64,000 nucleotides of DNA from Deltaproteobacteria bacterium. Lineage in GTDB: Bacteria > Desulfobacterota > Desulfuromonadia > Desulfuromonadales > BM103. The notes below the pieces were generated by a model. It made no database searches, was not told the origin of the DNA, and worked only from the letters and a program-made list of their open reading frames with translations. Location: assembly GCA_005774545.1 (NCBI GenBank), contig VAUL01000006.1:33916-97915 (forward strand), read 5' to 3'. The translations under genes were made by a program, and so were the position numbers. The first letter of the stretch is position 1. The number at the start of each line of letters is the position of its first letter. Shown here in pieces: positions 8,937-17,768 of this stretch.

Positions 8937-8965
8937 CTGTTAGCATAGCCCAACCGGAGTGTCAA
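8937..8965 (-). promoter_or_regulatory. candidate hemL promoter
   Basis: On the minus strand: a perfect TTGACA, 17 nt, TAACAG. The layout is very like the nuo promoter on the other strand (TTGACA, 17 nt, TAACGT). The hemL leader would be about 190 nt. Confidence 0.4.
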
Positions 8966-9148
8966 GCAGGCTGAACGGGTGGCGGGCAAGGTGAAACATG
9001 CCATGGTGCAGGGCCCTGCTCGAAGAGCCTGGCGATCTGGATTAAATACTTCCAAGGGCGGTTATTTAGGAGATTTTTCCGGCCGTTTTTCTTACTTTGA
9101 AAAAATCATTCAAAGCCGCATGTAAAGGGCGTTTGCGAGATTGTCGTT

Positions 9149-9156
9149 TGTATACA
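9149..9156. promoter_or_regulatory. TGTATACA palindrome upstream of the nuo promoter
   Basis: A perfect 8-bp palindrome ends 18 nt before the -35 hexamer of the candidate nuoA promoter. It resembles the half-sites of the TGTATA dyad upstream of the CbcL-like gene. Confidence 0.25.
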
Positions 9157-9174
9157 GTATGCGGTATTTTTCGC

Positions 9175-9203
9175 TTGACAAGCCCCCCCGATTATCCTAA
9201 CGT
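9175..9203 (+). promoter_or_regulatory. candidate promoter of the nuo operon
   Basis: A perfect TTGACA -35 is followed after 17 nt by TAACGT (weak -10; a TATCCT lies 4 nt earlier). It is 80-110 nt before the nuoA start codon. Confidence 0.45.
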
Positions 9204-9284
9204 GCAGGCGGCCGAGGAGTCGTAAAAGCCATCCTTGCGCCCTCTGTTTGGTCGCTTTCGTTTATCGGTCAGGAGGCCCCTTCG

Positions 9285-9641
9285 ATGCTGGACAGTTATC
9301 TTCCGATTATCACGCTGATCGTTGTTGCCCTTGGCTTTGCCACCGGGTCGATTATCTTCTCCCGGCTGGTCGGCCAGAAGAAGCCGAGTGAGGTCAAACT
9401 GGCGCCGTACGAGTGCGGCATGCCGCCGGTCGGCTCCGCCCGCGAGCGCTTCTCGGTCAAGTTCTACATCATCGCCATGCTCTTCATCGTCTTCGATATC
9501 GAGGTGGTCTTCATGTACCCCTGGGCGGTGATGTTCAAGCGTCTCGGGATGTTCGGCTTTGTCGAAATGGGCGTATTCATCCTGATCCTGCTGGTCGGTT
9601 ACGTCTATGTCTGGAAAAAAGGAGCACTGGAATGGGAGTAG
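9285..9641 (+). CDS. nuoA: NADH-quinone oxidoreductase subunit A
   Basis: This 118-residue, three-helix membrane subunit of complex I carries the conserved loop between helices 1 and 2 ([16 protein letters not shown]), including the YECG motif near the quinone channel, and the FDIE motif at the second helix. AGGAGG lies just before the ATG. It is the first gene of a complete 14-subunit nuo operon. Its last 10 nt overlap nuoB. Confidence 0.97.
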   Translation: MLDSYLPIITLIVVALGFATGSIIFSRLVGQKKPSEVKLAPYECGMPPVGSARERFSVKFYIIAMLFIVFDIEVVFMYPWAVMFKRLGMFGFVEMGVFILILLVGYVYVWKKGALEWE

Positions 9642-10138
9642 AAACCCTCGGCAACAACGTCTTCACGACGAGCCTCGACAAGGTTGTCAACTGGTCGCGT
9701 GCCAGTTCGCTCTGGCCGATGACCTTCGGCCTGGCCTGTTGCGCCATCGAAATGATGGCCACGGGGGCTGCCCGTTTCGACCTTGACCGCTTCGGCGTGT
9801 TGTTCCGTGCGTCGCCGCGTCAGGCCGACCTGATCGTTATCGCCGGCACTGTGACCAAGAAGATGGCGCCGGTCATCAAGACGGTCTATGAGCAGATGCC
9901 TGAGCCGCGCTATGTCATCGCCATGGGCGCCTGCGCCTGTTCGGGCGGGGTGTTCGATACCTACAGCACGGTACAGGGGGTCGATGAATTCCTCCCTGTC
10001 GACGTCTATGTCCCCGGTTGCCCGCCGCGCCCGGAAGGGTTGCTCTACGGCATCATGAAGCTGCAGGAAAAGATCATGAAGGAGCGCAACTCCTTCGGCG
10101 CAGCGATCGGCATCGGCGAGCGGATCAGCGAAATCTAG
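9632..10138 (+). CDS. nuoB: NADH-quinone oxidoreductase subunit B
   Basis: This 168-residue peripheral subunit binds the terminal cluster N2. Cys ligands are visible in [10 protein letters not shown], in GACACSGG and in VPGCPPRPE. It passes electrons to quinone at the NuoB-NuoD interface. The ATG at 9632 overlaps the nuoA stop and has GGAG upstream. A longer upstream reading frame overlapping nuoA is not used. Confidence 0.97.
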   Translation: MGVETLGNNVFTTSLDKVVNWSRASSLWPMTFGLACCAIEMMATGAARFDLDRFGVLFRASPRQADLIVIAGTVTKKMAPVIKTVYEQMPEPRYVIAMGACACSGGVFDTYSTVQGVDEFLPVDVYVPGCPPRPEGLLYGIMKLQEKIMKERNSFGAAIGIGERISEI

Positions 10139-10171
10139 TCTCCCACAGACACAGGATAGAGAGACAACTTT

Positions 10172-10654
10172 ATGAGCGTACAGGCAGCTGTTGACAGGCT
10201 GAAGGCCCAGTTCGGCGAAGCGGTCGTCGCGGTCAGCGAATTCCGCGGCGAAACTACGGTGGTTGTCAAGAAGGACGACATCGTCGCCATCTGTTCGTTC
10301 CTCAAGAAGGAACTCGGCTTCAACTTTCTGACCGATCTCTGTGCGGTGGACTATCTCGGTCAGGCTCCGCGCTTCATGGTGGTCTACCAGCTGTACAGCA
10401 TTGGTGCCCATCAGCGCCTGCGCATCAAGGCGGCGGTGGAAGAGGGCGACGCGCGCATCGATACGGTCAGCGGCGTCTGGGCAACGGCCAACTGGCTGGA
10501 GCGCGAGTGCTATGACCTGATGGGAATCGTCTTCAACAACCATCCCGATCCGCGGCGCATTCTCATGCCCAGCGACTGGGTCGGTCATCCGCTGCGCAAG
10601 GACTACCCGGTGCAGGGGCCTGACCGGGAGCCCTATCAGGGCCGGCTGCAGTAA
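10172..10654 (+). CDS. nuoC: NADH-quinone oxidoreductase subunit C
   Basis: The 160-residue product is the 30-kDa-type subunit of the complex I peripheral arm. The family signature is at the C-terminal half (ERECYDLMGIVFNNHPDPRR, then a GHPLRKDYP motif). It is a separate gene, not fused to nuoD as in enterobacteria. It is a structural subunit without cofactors. Confidence 0.96.
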   Translation: MSVQAAVDRLKAQFGEAVVAVSEFRGETTVVVKKDDIVAICSFLKKELGFNFLTDLCAVDYLGQAPRFMVVYQLYSIGAHQRLRIKAAVEEGDARIDTVSGVWATANWLERECYDLMGIVFNNHPDPRRILMPSDWVGHPLRKDYPVQGPDREPYQGRLQ

Positions 10655-10707
10655 CGCGTTTATCGATTCCCGAGTCCCTCCCATATAGAGAACAAGAGGC
10701 GGATTTT

Positions 10708-11886
10708 ATGGCGACTTTCGAAACCATGACCATCAACATGGGGCCGCAGCACCCCTCGACGCACGGGGTTCTGCAGCTGGTTCTGGAGCTCGACGGTGAA
10801 GTCGTGGTCAAGGCCACCCCGCACATCGGCTTCCTGCACCGCGGCGTGGAAAAACTGTCGGAACACCGCACCTATCACCAGGTGCTGCCGCTGACCGACC
10901 GCCTCGACTATCTTGCGCCGATGCACAACAACCTCGGTTATGTGCTGGCGGTCGAGAAGCTGTTCGGGCTCACGGACGCGATCCCCGAACGGGCCCAGGT
11001 CGTGCGCGTGATCATGGCCGAGCTGACCCGTATCAAGAGCCATCTGGTCTGGTTGGCCTGCCATGCGCTCGACATCGGCGCCATGACCGTGTTTCTCTAC
11101 TGCTTCCGCGAGCGCGAGACGGTCATGGACTTCTACGAGAAGATCTCCGGTGCGCGCATGACCTCCAACTACTTCCGCGTCGGCGGCCTGTCGGCCGATC
11201 TTCCGGCCGGGATCGAGCAGGAGATCCGCAAGTTTGCCCAGGAGATGCCGGGTCATGTCGAGACCTACGAGGGGCTGCTGACCGGGAACAAGATCTGGCA
11301 GAAGCGCATCCAGGGGGTCGGGGTGATCAGCGCCGAGGATGCTATCGATCTCGGTGTCAGCGGCCCGTCGCTGCGCGGTTCCGGGGTTAACTGGGATCTG
11401 CGTCGCGACCAGCCCTACAGCGGCTACGAGAATTACGACTTCGAGGTTGCGGTCGGCGACGGTTGCGACACGTGGTCGCGTTACCACTGCCGCCTCAAGG
11501 AACTGCGCGAATCGTGCAAGATCATTCTGCAGGCGCTTGACCGGCTCAAGCCCGGGCCGATCTTGGCCGATGCCCCCAAGGTCTGTCTGCCGCCGAAGAA
11601 GGATGTCGTCAACTCCATCGAAGGGTTGATCCATCACTTCAAGATCATTTCCGAAGGGCCCAAGCCGGAGCCCGGCGAAGTGTATGTCGGGGTTGAAAAC
11701 CCCAAGGGCGAGGTCGGCTACTACCTCGTATCCGACGGTTCGCCGCGTCCCTATCGGATGAAGATCCGCCCGGCGTCGTTCATCAACCTGCAGGCCCTGC
11801 CCAAGATGTGTGAAGGCTCCCTGATTGCCGACGTCGTGGCGGTCATCGGGACCCTCGATATCGTGCTGGGCGAAATCGACCGCTAA
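10708..11886 (+). CDS. nuoD: NADH-quinone oxidoreductase subunit D
   Basis: The 392-residue product is the 49-kDa-type subunit, related to the large subunit of NiFe hydrogenases, and forms the quinone site with NuoB. The N-terminal NMGPQHPSTHGVL signature with the quinone-site His is intact, and the C terminus ends in a normal DIVLGEIDR. The ATG follows an AAGAGG-containing spacer. Length is standard. Confidence 0.97.
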   Translation: MATFETMTINMGPQHPSTHGVLQLVLELDGEVVVKATPHIGFLHRGVEKLSEHRTYHQVLPLTDRLDYLAPMHNNLGYVLAVEKLFGLTDAIPERAQVVRVIMAELTRIKSHLVWLACHALDIGAMTVFLYCFRERETVMDFYEKISGARMTSNYFRVGGLSADLPAGIEQEIRKFAQEMPGHVETYEGLLTGNKIWQKRIQGVGVISAEDAIDLGVSGPSLRGSGVNWDLRRDQPYSGYENYDFEVAVGDGCDTWSRYHCRLKELRESCKIILQALDRLKPGPILADAPKVCLPPKKDVVNSIEGLIHHFKIISEGPKPEPGEVYVGVENPKGEVGYYLVSDGSPRPYRMKIRPASFINLQALPKMCEGSLIADVVAVIGTLDIVLGEIDR

Positions 11887-11920
11887 CCGGCATTCCCGAG
11901 CACAGCGAGGTGCGAGAGCT

Positions 11921-12421
11921 ATGAGCGAAGCCGTGGAAACCAAAGTCGAGGAAAAGGAAATCGATCTGGCCGGAGCCAACGAGATCCTCGACCACTACGA
12001 GGATATGCCGGGGGCGCTGATGCCGGTGCTGCAGGCGATCCAGGAACATTACGGCTATATCCCTGAACCGACCGTGCATCTGGCCGCGGAACGGCTCAAT
12101 GTTTACACCAGCCAGATTTTCGGCGTGTTGACCTTCTACGCGCAGTTCCATCTCGAACCGCGCGGCAAATACATCATCCGGGTCTGCAAGGGAACGGCCT
12201 GTCACGTCAGGGGGGCCAACCGAATCGGGGACACCATCAAGGAGCGCCTCGGTGTCGGCCATGCGGAAACCACCGAAGACCTGAAATTCACGGCCGAATA
12301 CGTCGCCTGCATCGGTGCCTGCGGCATGGCCCCGGTCATCATGGTCAATGATGCCACCTATGGCAGCCTGACCGTGCAGAAGATGAACGAGGTCATCGAC
12401 AAGTACGTGAGTATGGATTAA
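11921..12421 (+). CDS. nuoE: NADH-quinone oxidoreductase subunit E
   Basis: This 166-residue thioredoxin-fold subunit carries the 2Fe-2S cluster N1a. The four ligands are visible as CKGTAC (C-x4-C) and CIGAC (C-x3-C). The chain starts with an acidic extension of about 20 residues. It works with NuoF in the NADH-dehydrogenase module. Confidence 0.96.
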   Translation: MSEAVETKVEEKEIDLAGANEILDHYEDMPGALMPVLQAIQEHYGYIPEPTVHLAAERLNVYTSQIFGVLTFYAQFHLEPRGKYIIRVCKGTACHVRGANRIGDTIKERLGVGHAETTEDLKFTAEYVACIGACGMAPVIMVNDATYGSLTVQKMNEVIDKYVSMD

Positions 12422-12444
12422 CCGGAATACGGATCGAGGATCAT

Positions 12445-14226
12445 ATGGCCGAAACCGTGGAAAACATCCAGGTATTGATCTGCACCGGCACCGGTGGCAT
12501 CGCCTCCGGCTCCTTGGAGGTCGCCAGTGCCTTCGAGGCGGAGTTTGCCAAACATGGCGTCGAGGCCAAGGTCGGCAAGCGCTGCGAAGTGAAAAAGACC
12601 GGCTGTCGCGGCCTGTGTGCCAACGACGTGCTGGTAGACATTGTCCTGCCCGGCCAGGAAGCGGTGACCTACGACTTTGTCACCCCTGAACTGGTCCCGC
12701 AGATCGTCGAAGAGCACGTGCTCGCCAACCAGCCGGTGGAAAAGAAGCAGGCAGGGGCCTACTATACCAAGTTCCTCGAAAAGCAGCAGCGCATCATCTT
12801 CTCGCGTTGCGGCACCATCGACGCCGAGAGCATCGACGACTTCATCGCTCATGACGGGTTCACCGGCATAAAGAAGGCCGTCTCCATGACCCCTGAGCAG
12901 GTCATCGAGGAAGTCAAGCGCTCCGGCCTGCGTGGCCGCGGGGGCGGGGGCTTCCCGACCGGGGTCAAGTGGTCGTTCTGCAAGGCCTCGCCCGGCGACA
13001 AGAAATACCTGATCTGCAATGCCGACGAGGGAGACCCGGGGGCGTTCATGGACCGCTCGGTTCTGGAAGGCGACCCCTACGGCTTGATCGAAGGGATGAT
13101 GATCGGTGCCTATGCGATCGGCTGCACCTTCGGCTACGTCTACTGCCGCGCCGAGTATCCGCTGGCGATCAAGCGCCTGCAGAAAGCCATCGACACCTGC
13201 TATGAGCGGGGCATCCTCGGCAAGAACTGCATGGGCTTCGGTTTCGACTTCGACATGAAGATCAAGGCCGGCGCCGGGGCGTTTGTCTGCGGCGAGGAAA
13301 CCGCCCTGATGGCCTCCATCGAGGGGCAGCGCGGCATGTCCCGTCCGCGCCCGCCGTTCCCGGCAGTGCGCGGTCTGTGGGGGAAACCGACCAACATCAA
13401 CAACGTCGAGACCTTCGCCAACGTCTCCTACATTTTCTATAACGGCGCCGACTGGTTTTCCTCGATCGGCACCGAGGGAACGAAGGGCACCAAGATCTTC
13501 GCCCTGACCGGCAAGATCAAGCACACCGGTCTGGTCGAAGTTCCGGCCGGCACCACCATGCGCGAGGTCATCTACGACGTCTGCGGCGGCATTCACAAGA
13601 ACCGTAAGTTCAAGGCGGTGCAGGCCGGCGGTCCGTCGGGTGGTTGTCTCCCGGCAGAGGCGCTCGATGCCCAAGTCGACTACGACTCTTTGATCAAGGC
13701 CGGAGCGATGATGGGTTCCGGCGGTCTGGTCGTCATGGACGAGACCACCTGCATGGTCGACGTCGCCCGCTTCTTCCTCAACTTCACCCGCGTCGAGTCG
13801 TGCGGCAAATGCATCCCCTGCCGCATCGGCCTGAAGATCATGCTCGAGATTCTCGAGCGGATCTGCGCCGGTGAAGGTCGGGAAGGCGACATCGAACTGC
13901 TGCAGGACATGGCCTACGACATCAAGAAGAGTTCGCTGTGCGGCCTCGGTCAGACCGCGCCCAACCCGATCCTCTCCACCATCCGCTATTTCCGCGACGA
14001 GTATGAGGCGCACATCAAGGACAAGTACTGCCCGTCCCATGTCTGCAAGCCGCTTCTCAAGTTCGCGGTCATCGAAGGGACCTGCAAGAAATGCGGGCTG
14101 TGCGTCAAGGCCTGCCCGGTCGACGCCATCCGCTGGGAGAAGGGGCAGATTGCCTTTATCGAACTCGACAAATGCACCCAGTGCACATCCTGTTACGACG
14201 CCTGCCCGTTCATGGCGATCGAGTAG
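12445..14226 (+). CDS. nuoF: NADH-quinone oxidoreductase subunit F, extended with N- and C-terminal Fe-S domains
   Basis: The 593-residue product is far longer than E. coli NuoF (about 445). It has an N-terminal thioredoxin-like ferredoxin domain (about 1-110), the FMN/NADH core with GRGGGGFPTG and NADEGDPGAF, and the N3 4Fe-4S motif CGKCIPCR. It ends with two ferredoxin 4Fe-4S motifs (CKKCGLCVKACP and CTQCTSCYDACP). This is the layout of HydB/HndC-type subunits of electron-bifurcating enzymes and of NuoF in Geobacter-like bacteria. The N-terminal domain has C13, C47, C54 and C58; the usual second Cys of the C-x4-C pair is Gly18 (CTGTGG). NADH oxidation and FMN binding are certain from the motifs. 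What the additional clusters connect to is not. Confidence 0.95.
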   Translation: MAETVENIQVLICTGTGGIASGSLEVASAFEAEFAKHGVEAKVGKRCEVKKTGCRGLCANDVLVDIVLPGQEAVTYDFVTPELVPQIVEEHVLANQPVEKKQAGAYYTKFLEKQQRIIFSRCGTIDAESIDDFIAHDGFTGIKKAVSMTPEQVIEEVKRSGLRGRGGGGFPTGVKWSFCKASPGDKKYLICNADEGDPGAFMDRSVLEGDPYGLIEGMMIGAYAIGCTFGYVYCRAEYPLAIKRLQKAIDTCYERGILGKNCMGFGFDFDMKIKAGAGAFVCGEETALMASIEGQRGMSRPRPPFPAVRGLWGKPTNINNVETFANVSYIFYNGADWFSSIGTEGTKGTKIFALTGKIKHTGLVEVPAGTTMREVIYDVCGGIHKNRKFKAVQAGGPSGGCLPAEALDAQVDYDSLIKAGAMMGSGGLVVMDETTCMVDVARFFLNFTRVESCGKCIPCRIGLKIMLEILERICAGEGREGDIELLQDMAYDIKKSSLCGLGQTAPNPILSTIRYFRDEYEAHIKDKYCPSHVCKPLLKFAVIEGTCKKCGLCVKACPVDAIRWEKGQIAFIELDKCTQCTSCYDACPFMAIE

Positions 14227-14259
14227 TCGAACAGACCGGCAAAGGGGATAAGTGACTCC

Positions 14260-16737
14260 ATGGTCAACCTGACGATCGACGGAAAACAGATTACGGTCTC
14301 GCGGACCGCGACGATTTACGAGGCGGCACTTGAGGCGGGGATCAATATCCCGGTTCTGTGCTACGCCAAGAAACTGCTCCCCTTCGGCGCCTGCCGCGTC
14401 TGCCTGGTGCAGGTCGAGCAGATGAAAGGGCGCCTGATCCCGGCTTGTACCACGCCGGTCAGCGAAGGGATGGTGGTCACCACCATGTCCGATGAGATCC
14501 TCAAGGTGCGCAAGACCGTGCTCGAATTCCTGCTGGTCAATCATGTCATCGATTGCCCGGTGTGCGACAAAGGCGGTGAATGCGACCTGCAGGAGCTGAC
14601 CTACGATCACGAAGTCGTCTGCAACCGGTTCCAGGGCGAAAAATTCAACCTGGAAACCGATGAGGTCAATCCGCTGATCGAGCGCAACATGAACCGGTGC
14701 GTGTTGTGCGGGCGCTGCGTGCGCGTTTGCGACGAAGTGGTGGCCTACGGTTCGTATTCGTTCATCAACCGCGGCTTCGAAACCAAGATTGCCACCGCCT
14801 ACGACCGCGGGTTGAACTGCGAGTTCTGCGGGCAGTGCGTGTCGATGTGCCCCGTCGGGGCGATCCTCCCCCGGCCGTTCAAGTTCAAGGCGCGCCCCTG
14901 GCAGCTCAAGGAAGTCGACACCGTTTGCGGCTACTGCGGCAACGGGTGCACCGTGACTCTCGGCGTGCTCAACAACAAAGTCGAAACCATCCGCTTTAAC
15001 GACAAGATCGGCGTCAACGACGGCAACCTGTGCATCCGCGGGCGCTTTGGCTACTCCTACGTCAACAGCGAGGAGCGTCTCACGGCGCCGCTGGTCCGCA
15101 AGAACGGCGAACTGGTCGCGGCCACTTGGGACGAGGCCCTGCAGGCGGTGGCCGACGGCTTCAAGCAGGCTGGCGGTGCCGGGCTGGGGATCCTCTCCGG
15201 GGCCCGCCTGACCAACGAAGAGCTGTTCCTGCTCAAGAACCTGGCCAAGCAGGCCGGTACGGCCAATCTCGATCACTCCGGCGGCGAATGCTACAAGGGG
15301 TTGACCGAGGGGGTTGCCGGCGCGCTCGGCGTTGCCGCTTCGACCGGGACCTTCCCGCAGGTCGAGGAGTGTGAGGCGATTCTCGCCATCCGCTCCGATT
15401 TCTACGAGACCCATCCGGTGTTCGGCATGGTGGTTAACCAGGCCGTCAAACGCAATGAAGCCCAGCTTGCGATTGTCGCCGACAAGCGCGGCAAGTTCGC
15501 CAAGCTGCCTGGTGCCAAGACCCTGCTGCATCGTCCGGGCCAGGAACTGGAAGTTCTCAATGGCTTGGCCCGCGTGCTGCTCGACGAGGGGCTGGCCCGG
15601 ACCGAGGGTGTCGAGGGCCTCGACGAGCTCAGGCAGGCCCTGGCGGACTTCAGCGCCGAGCAGGTTGCGACCCGCACCGGCGTCGCGGCCGAGGCCCTGC
15701 GGGAGACGGCCCGGCAGTTTGCCGCGGCCAAGAAGAGCGCCATCCTGTTGGCCTACGGTCTGCCTTACACGGCCTACAGCCGGGAACTCGGGATTGCCGC
15801 CGCCAATCTGGCGATCCTGCTCGGTATTCCCGGCCGCGACGGGAGCGGTTTGTACCTGTGCGGCGAAAAGGCCAACAGCCAGGGCGTCATCGACCTCGGC
15901 ATCATGCCGCAGGCCGGCGGGCTCGGCGCGCAGGCGATGCTCGAGGCCGCCGCCAATGGCAAGCTCTCGGCCCTCTACGTGGTCGGCGAGGATGTGCTGA
16001 CGTCCTACCCGGACCGCGGCAAAGTCGAGAAGGCGCTGGACAAGGTGTCCTTCCTGGTGGTGCAGGACATTTTCCTCTCGCCGACCGCCGCCAAGGCGCA
16101 TGTTGTGCTGCCGGCTGCCTCCTTTGCGGAAAAGGACGGGACCTTCACCAATGCGGAGCGCCGCATCCAGCGGGTGCGTCCCGGTATCCCGCTCCCCGGC
16201 CAGGCCAAAACCGACGGGGCGATCTTTGCTGCGCTGACCGAAAAGCTGGGTGGCAATCTGGCCTTTACCGGCGCCGAAGCGATCTTTGCCGAGATCGGGC
16301 GACAGGTCCCGGCTTATGCCGCCGTCACCTTTAACGGGATCGGTCCTCAAGGTTTCGTCTGGGGTGGGGAAATCCTGGCTCCGGCGCGGCGTCGTCTGCA
16401 ACCTGCCGGTGGCGCGACCGCGGTTGACGGCGCCTTCCAGTTGCTTACCGGCAGCGCGCTGTACCATAGCGGCACGGTGTCCACGCGGGCCAAGGGGCCG
16501 TTGGCCGTGATCAACGAGGCTTACGTGGAATTCGGGCGCGACGACGCCAAGGCCCTGGACGTCAAGGACGGCGATCAGGTCAAGATTTCCGGGAACGGGG
16601 TCGAACTGTGCCTCAAGGCGAAGGTTGGCAACCGCTTGCCCAAAGGGGTCCTGTTTGCCCCCTATCATTTTGCGGCGGCCGGGATCAATCGACTTTACAA
16701 GGGCGAAGCCGCCGTTGCCGTAACGGTCAGCAAGTAA
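14260..16737 (+). CDS. nuoG: NADH-quinone oxidoreductase subunit G
   Basis: The 825-residue electron-wire subunit begins with a plant-type 2Fe-2S domain. It continues through the His/Cys3 4Fe-4S region and two ferredoxin-type clusters (CVLCGRCVRVC; CEFCGQCVSMCP). It then has an N7-type motif CGYCGNGC that leads into a molybdopterin-oxidoreductase-like domain. The N7 ligands are kept, as in E. coli and Thermus. The molybdopterin domain is shorter than in formate dehydrogenase and is structural in complex I. The zinc-ribbon/TPR gene follows after 22 nt. Confidence 0.95.
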   Translation: MVNLTIDGKQITVSRTATIYEAALEAGINIPVLCYAKKLLPFGACRVCLVQVEQMKGRLIPACTTPVSEGMVVTTMSDEILKVRKTVLEFLLVNHVIDCPVCDKGGECDLQELTYDHEVVCNRFQGEKFNLETDEVNPLIERNMNRCVLCGRCVRVCDEVVAYGSYSFINRGFETKIATAYDRGLNCEFCGQCVSMCPVGAILPRPFKFKARPWQLKEVDTVCGYCGNGCTVTLGVLNNKVETIRFNDKIGVNDGNLCIRGRFGYSYVNSEERLTAPLVRKNGELVAATWDEALQAVADGFKQAGGAGLGILSGARLTNEELFLLKNLAKQAGTANLDHSGGECYKGLTEGVAGALGVAASTGTFPQVEECEAILAIRSDFYETHPVFGMVVNQAVKRNEAQLAIVADKRGKFAKLPGAKTLLHRPGQELEVLNGLARVLLDEGLARTEGVEGLDELRQALADFSAEQVATRTGVAAEALRETARQFAAAKKSAILLAYGLPYTAYSRELGIAAANLAILLGIPGRDGSGLYLCGEKANSQGVIDLGIMPQAGGLGAQAMLEAAANGKLSALYVVGEDVLTSYPDRGKVEKALDKVSFLVVQDIFLSPTAAKAHVVLPAASFAEKDGTFTNAERRIQRVRPGIPLPGQAKTDGAIFAALTEKLGGNLAFTGAEAIFAEIGRQVPAYAAVTFNGIGPQGFVWGGEILAPARRRLQPAGGATAVDGAFQLLTGSALYHSGTVSTRAKGPLAVINEAYVEFGRDDAKALDVKDGDQVKISGNGVELCLKAKVGNRLPKGVLFAPYHFAAAGINRLYKGEAAVAVTVSK

Positions 16738-16759
16738 GCCGAGATACGGGGTCGCTCCG

Positions 16760-17722
16760 ATGGAATGCCCGAAGTGCCAGGCGCGGGTTTCAGCAACCGC
16801 AAAATTCTGCGACCAGTGCGGATTGAAACTGGCCGAGAATGTGGAGTTTCTGCATCGCAAGGCCGTGGATCTTTATCATCGCGGCCAGATCGATGAGGCG
16901 CTGAACGTCTGGGACCAGGCCCTTGCCAGTGACCCAGAGTTCAGCAAGGGGCACTACTACCGCGGCCTGGCGCTGTACGATCACGGTGATCTGGCCGCTG
17001 CGGTCGAAGCCTTCCAGCAGGCCCTGGCCGGTGAGGACGAGCCGTTCAGGGTGCTGTTCAAGCTGGGCATGGCGCAGTACGGGCTTGGTCACCTGGACGC
17101 CAGTGTGGAAAGCTTCCAGAAGGCGCATGCGATCAATCCGGGCAGTGCGGAAACGCTGTATCGCCTGGGCCTCTCCTATCTGCGCATGTCGGAACTGGAA
17201 GCGGCACGCTCGGCATTGGAAGAAGCGGTCCGGATCAATCCGAAGTACACCCGGGCCCTTTACATCCTCGGCATGGTGGTGGCCCAGCAGGGCGACCAGA
17301 ACGAAGCGGTCGATCTGTTCCGGCGCGTCGAGGCGGTGAGCCCGACCTATACGGCGGCACGCTTCGAACTCGGCATGGCCTTGTTCCGGCAAGGGAAGCT
17401 GCAGGAGGCCGCCGAGCAGTTTGCCGGCGTCGAGACAGTCAGCCCGCGCTTCGCTCCGGCTCCTTACATGCTCGGCGAGTGCCAGCGCAAGCTCGGAGCC
17501 TTCGGAGAGGCGGTTGCCGCTTACCGGCGCATGTTGCACCTCAATCCGGACGATGCCGAAGCCTGGGTGCGGATTGCCGAATGCCAGCTCCAGCTCGACC
17601 TGCTCGATGCCGCGCGCGAAGCACTCGACAGGGCTCTGGCCGTGAGCCCGCAGCACGCCGAGGCCAATTATCTGAAAAAGCATCTGGCCGAAATGGCCAC
17701 GCCCCATAAGCCCGGTTTCTGA
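16760..17722 (+). CDS. zinc-ribbon/TPR protein inside the nuo operon
   Basis: The 320-residue product begins with a zinc ribbon (C3-x2-C6, C17-x2-C20), then about eight tetratricopeptide repeats from residue 30 to 305 (repeated L-Y-x-R-G/L-A patterns). No signal peptide or membrane helix is present, so it is cytoplasmic. It lies between nuoG and nuoH on the same strand with short gaps on both sides, exactly at the join between the peripheral-arm and membrane-arm genes. TPR proteins are scaffolds or chaperones. A role in assembling complex I is a guess from position only. It has no counterpart among the 14 core subunits. Confidence 0.88.
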   Translation: MECPKCQARVSATAKFCDQCGLKLAENVEFLHRKAVDLYHRGQIDEALNVWDQALASDPEFSKGHYYRGLALYDHGDLAAAVEAFQQALAGEDEPFRVLFKLGMAQYGLGHLDASVESFQKAHAINPGSAETLYRLGLSYLRMSELEAARSALEEAVRINPKYTRALYILGMVVAQQGDQNEAVDLFRRVEAVSPTYTAARFELGMALFRQGKLQEAAEQFAGVETVSPRFAPAPYMLGECQRKLGAFGEAVAAYRRMLHLNPDDAEAWVRIAECQLQLDLLDAAREALDRALAVSPQHAEANYLKKHLAEMATPHKPGF

Positions 17723-17768
17723 TCGCGTAAACGTTTACAGTCCATATGGAGCAAGGAAGAGGATTGTC

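Larger units (their letters stand above)
8742..9284. other. 543-nt divergent intergenic region between hemL and nuoA
   Basis: No convincing gene is present. It holds a candidate hemL promoter on the minus strand and a candidate nuo promoter on the plus strand. It also has a perfect TGTATACA palindrome and an AT-rich block at about 9060-9175. Short reading frames here have no ribosome site and odd composition, and I do not call them genes. Confidence 0.6.

Noticed and set aside
8738..9055. Minus-strand reading frame of about 105 codons upstream of hemL
   Set aside because: It has no ribosome site, low-complexity Ala/Pro/Thr-rich composition and lies in the divergent promoter region.
12418..16860. 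Very long minus-strand open frame opposite nuoF-nuoG
   Set aside because: It is a shadow of the high-GC coding strand. The plus-strand genes have all the complex I motifs, while the minus frame has no recognisable domain.
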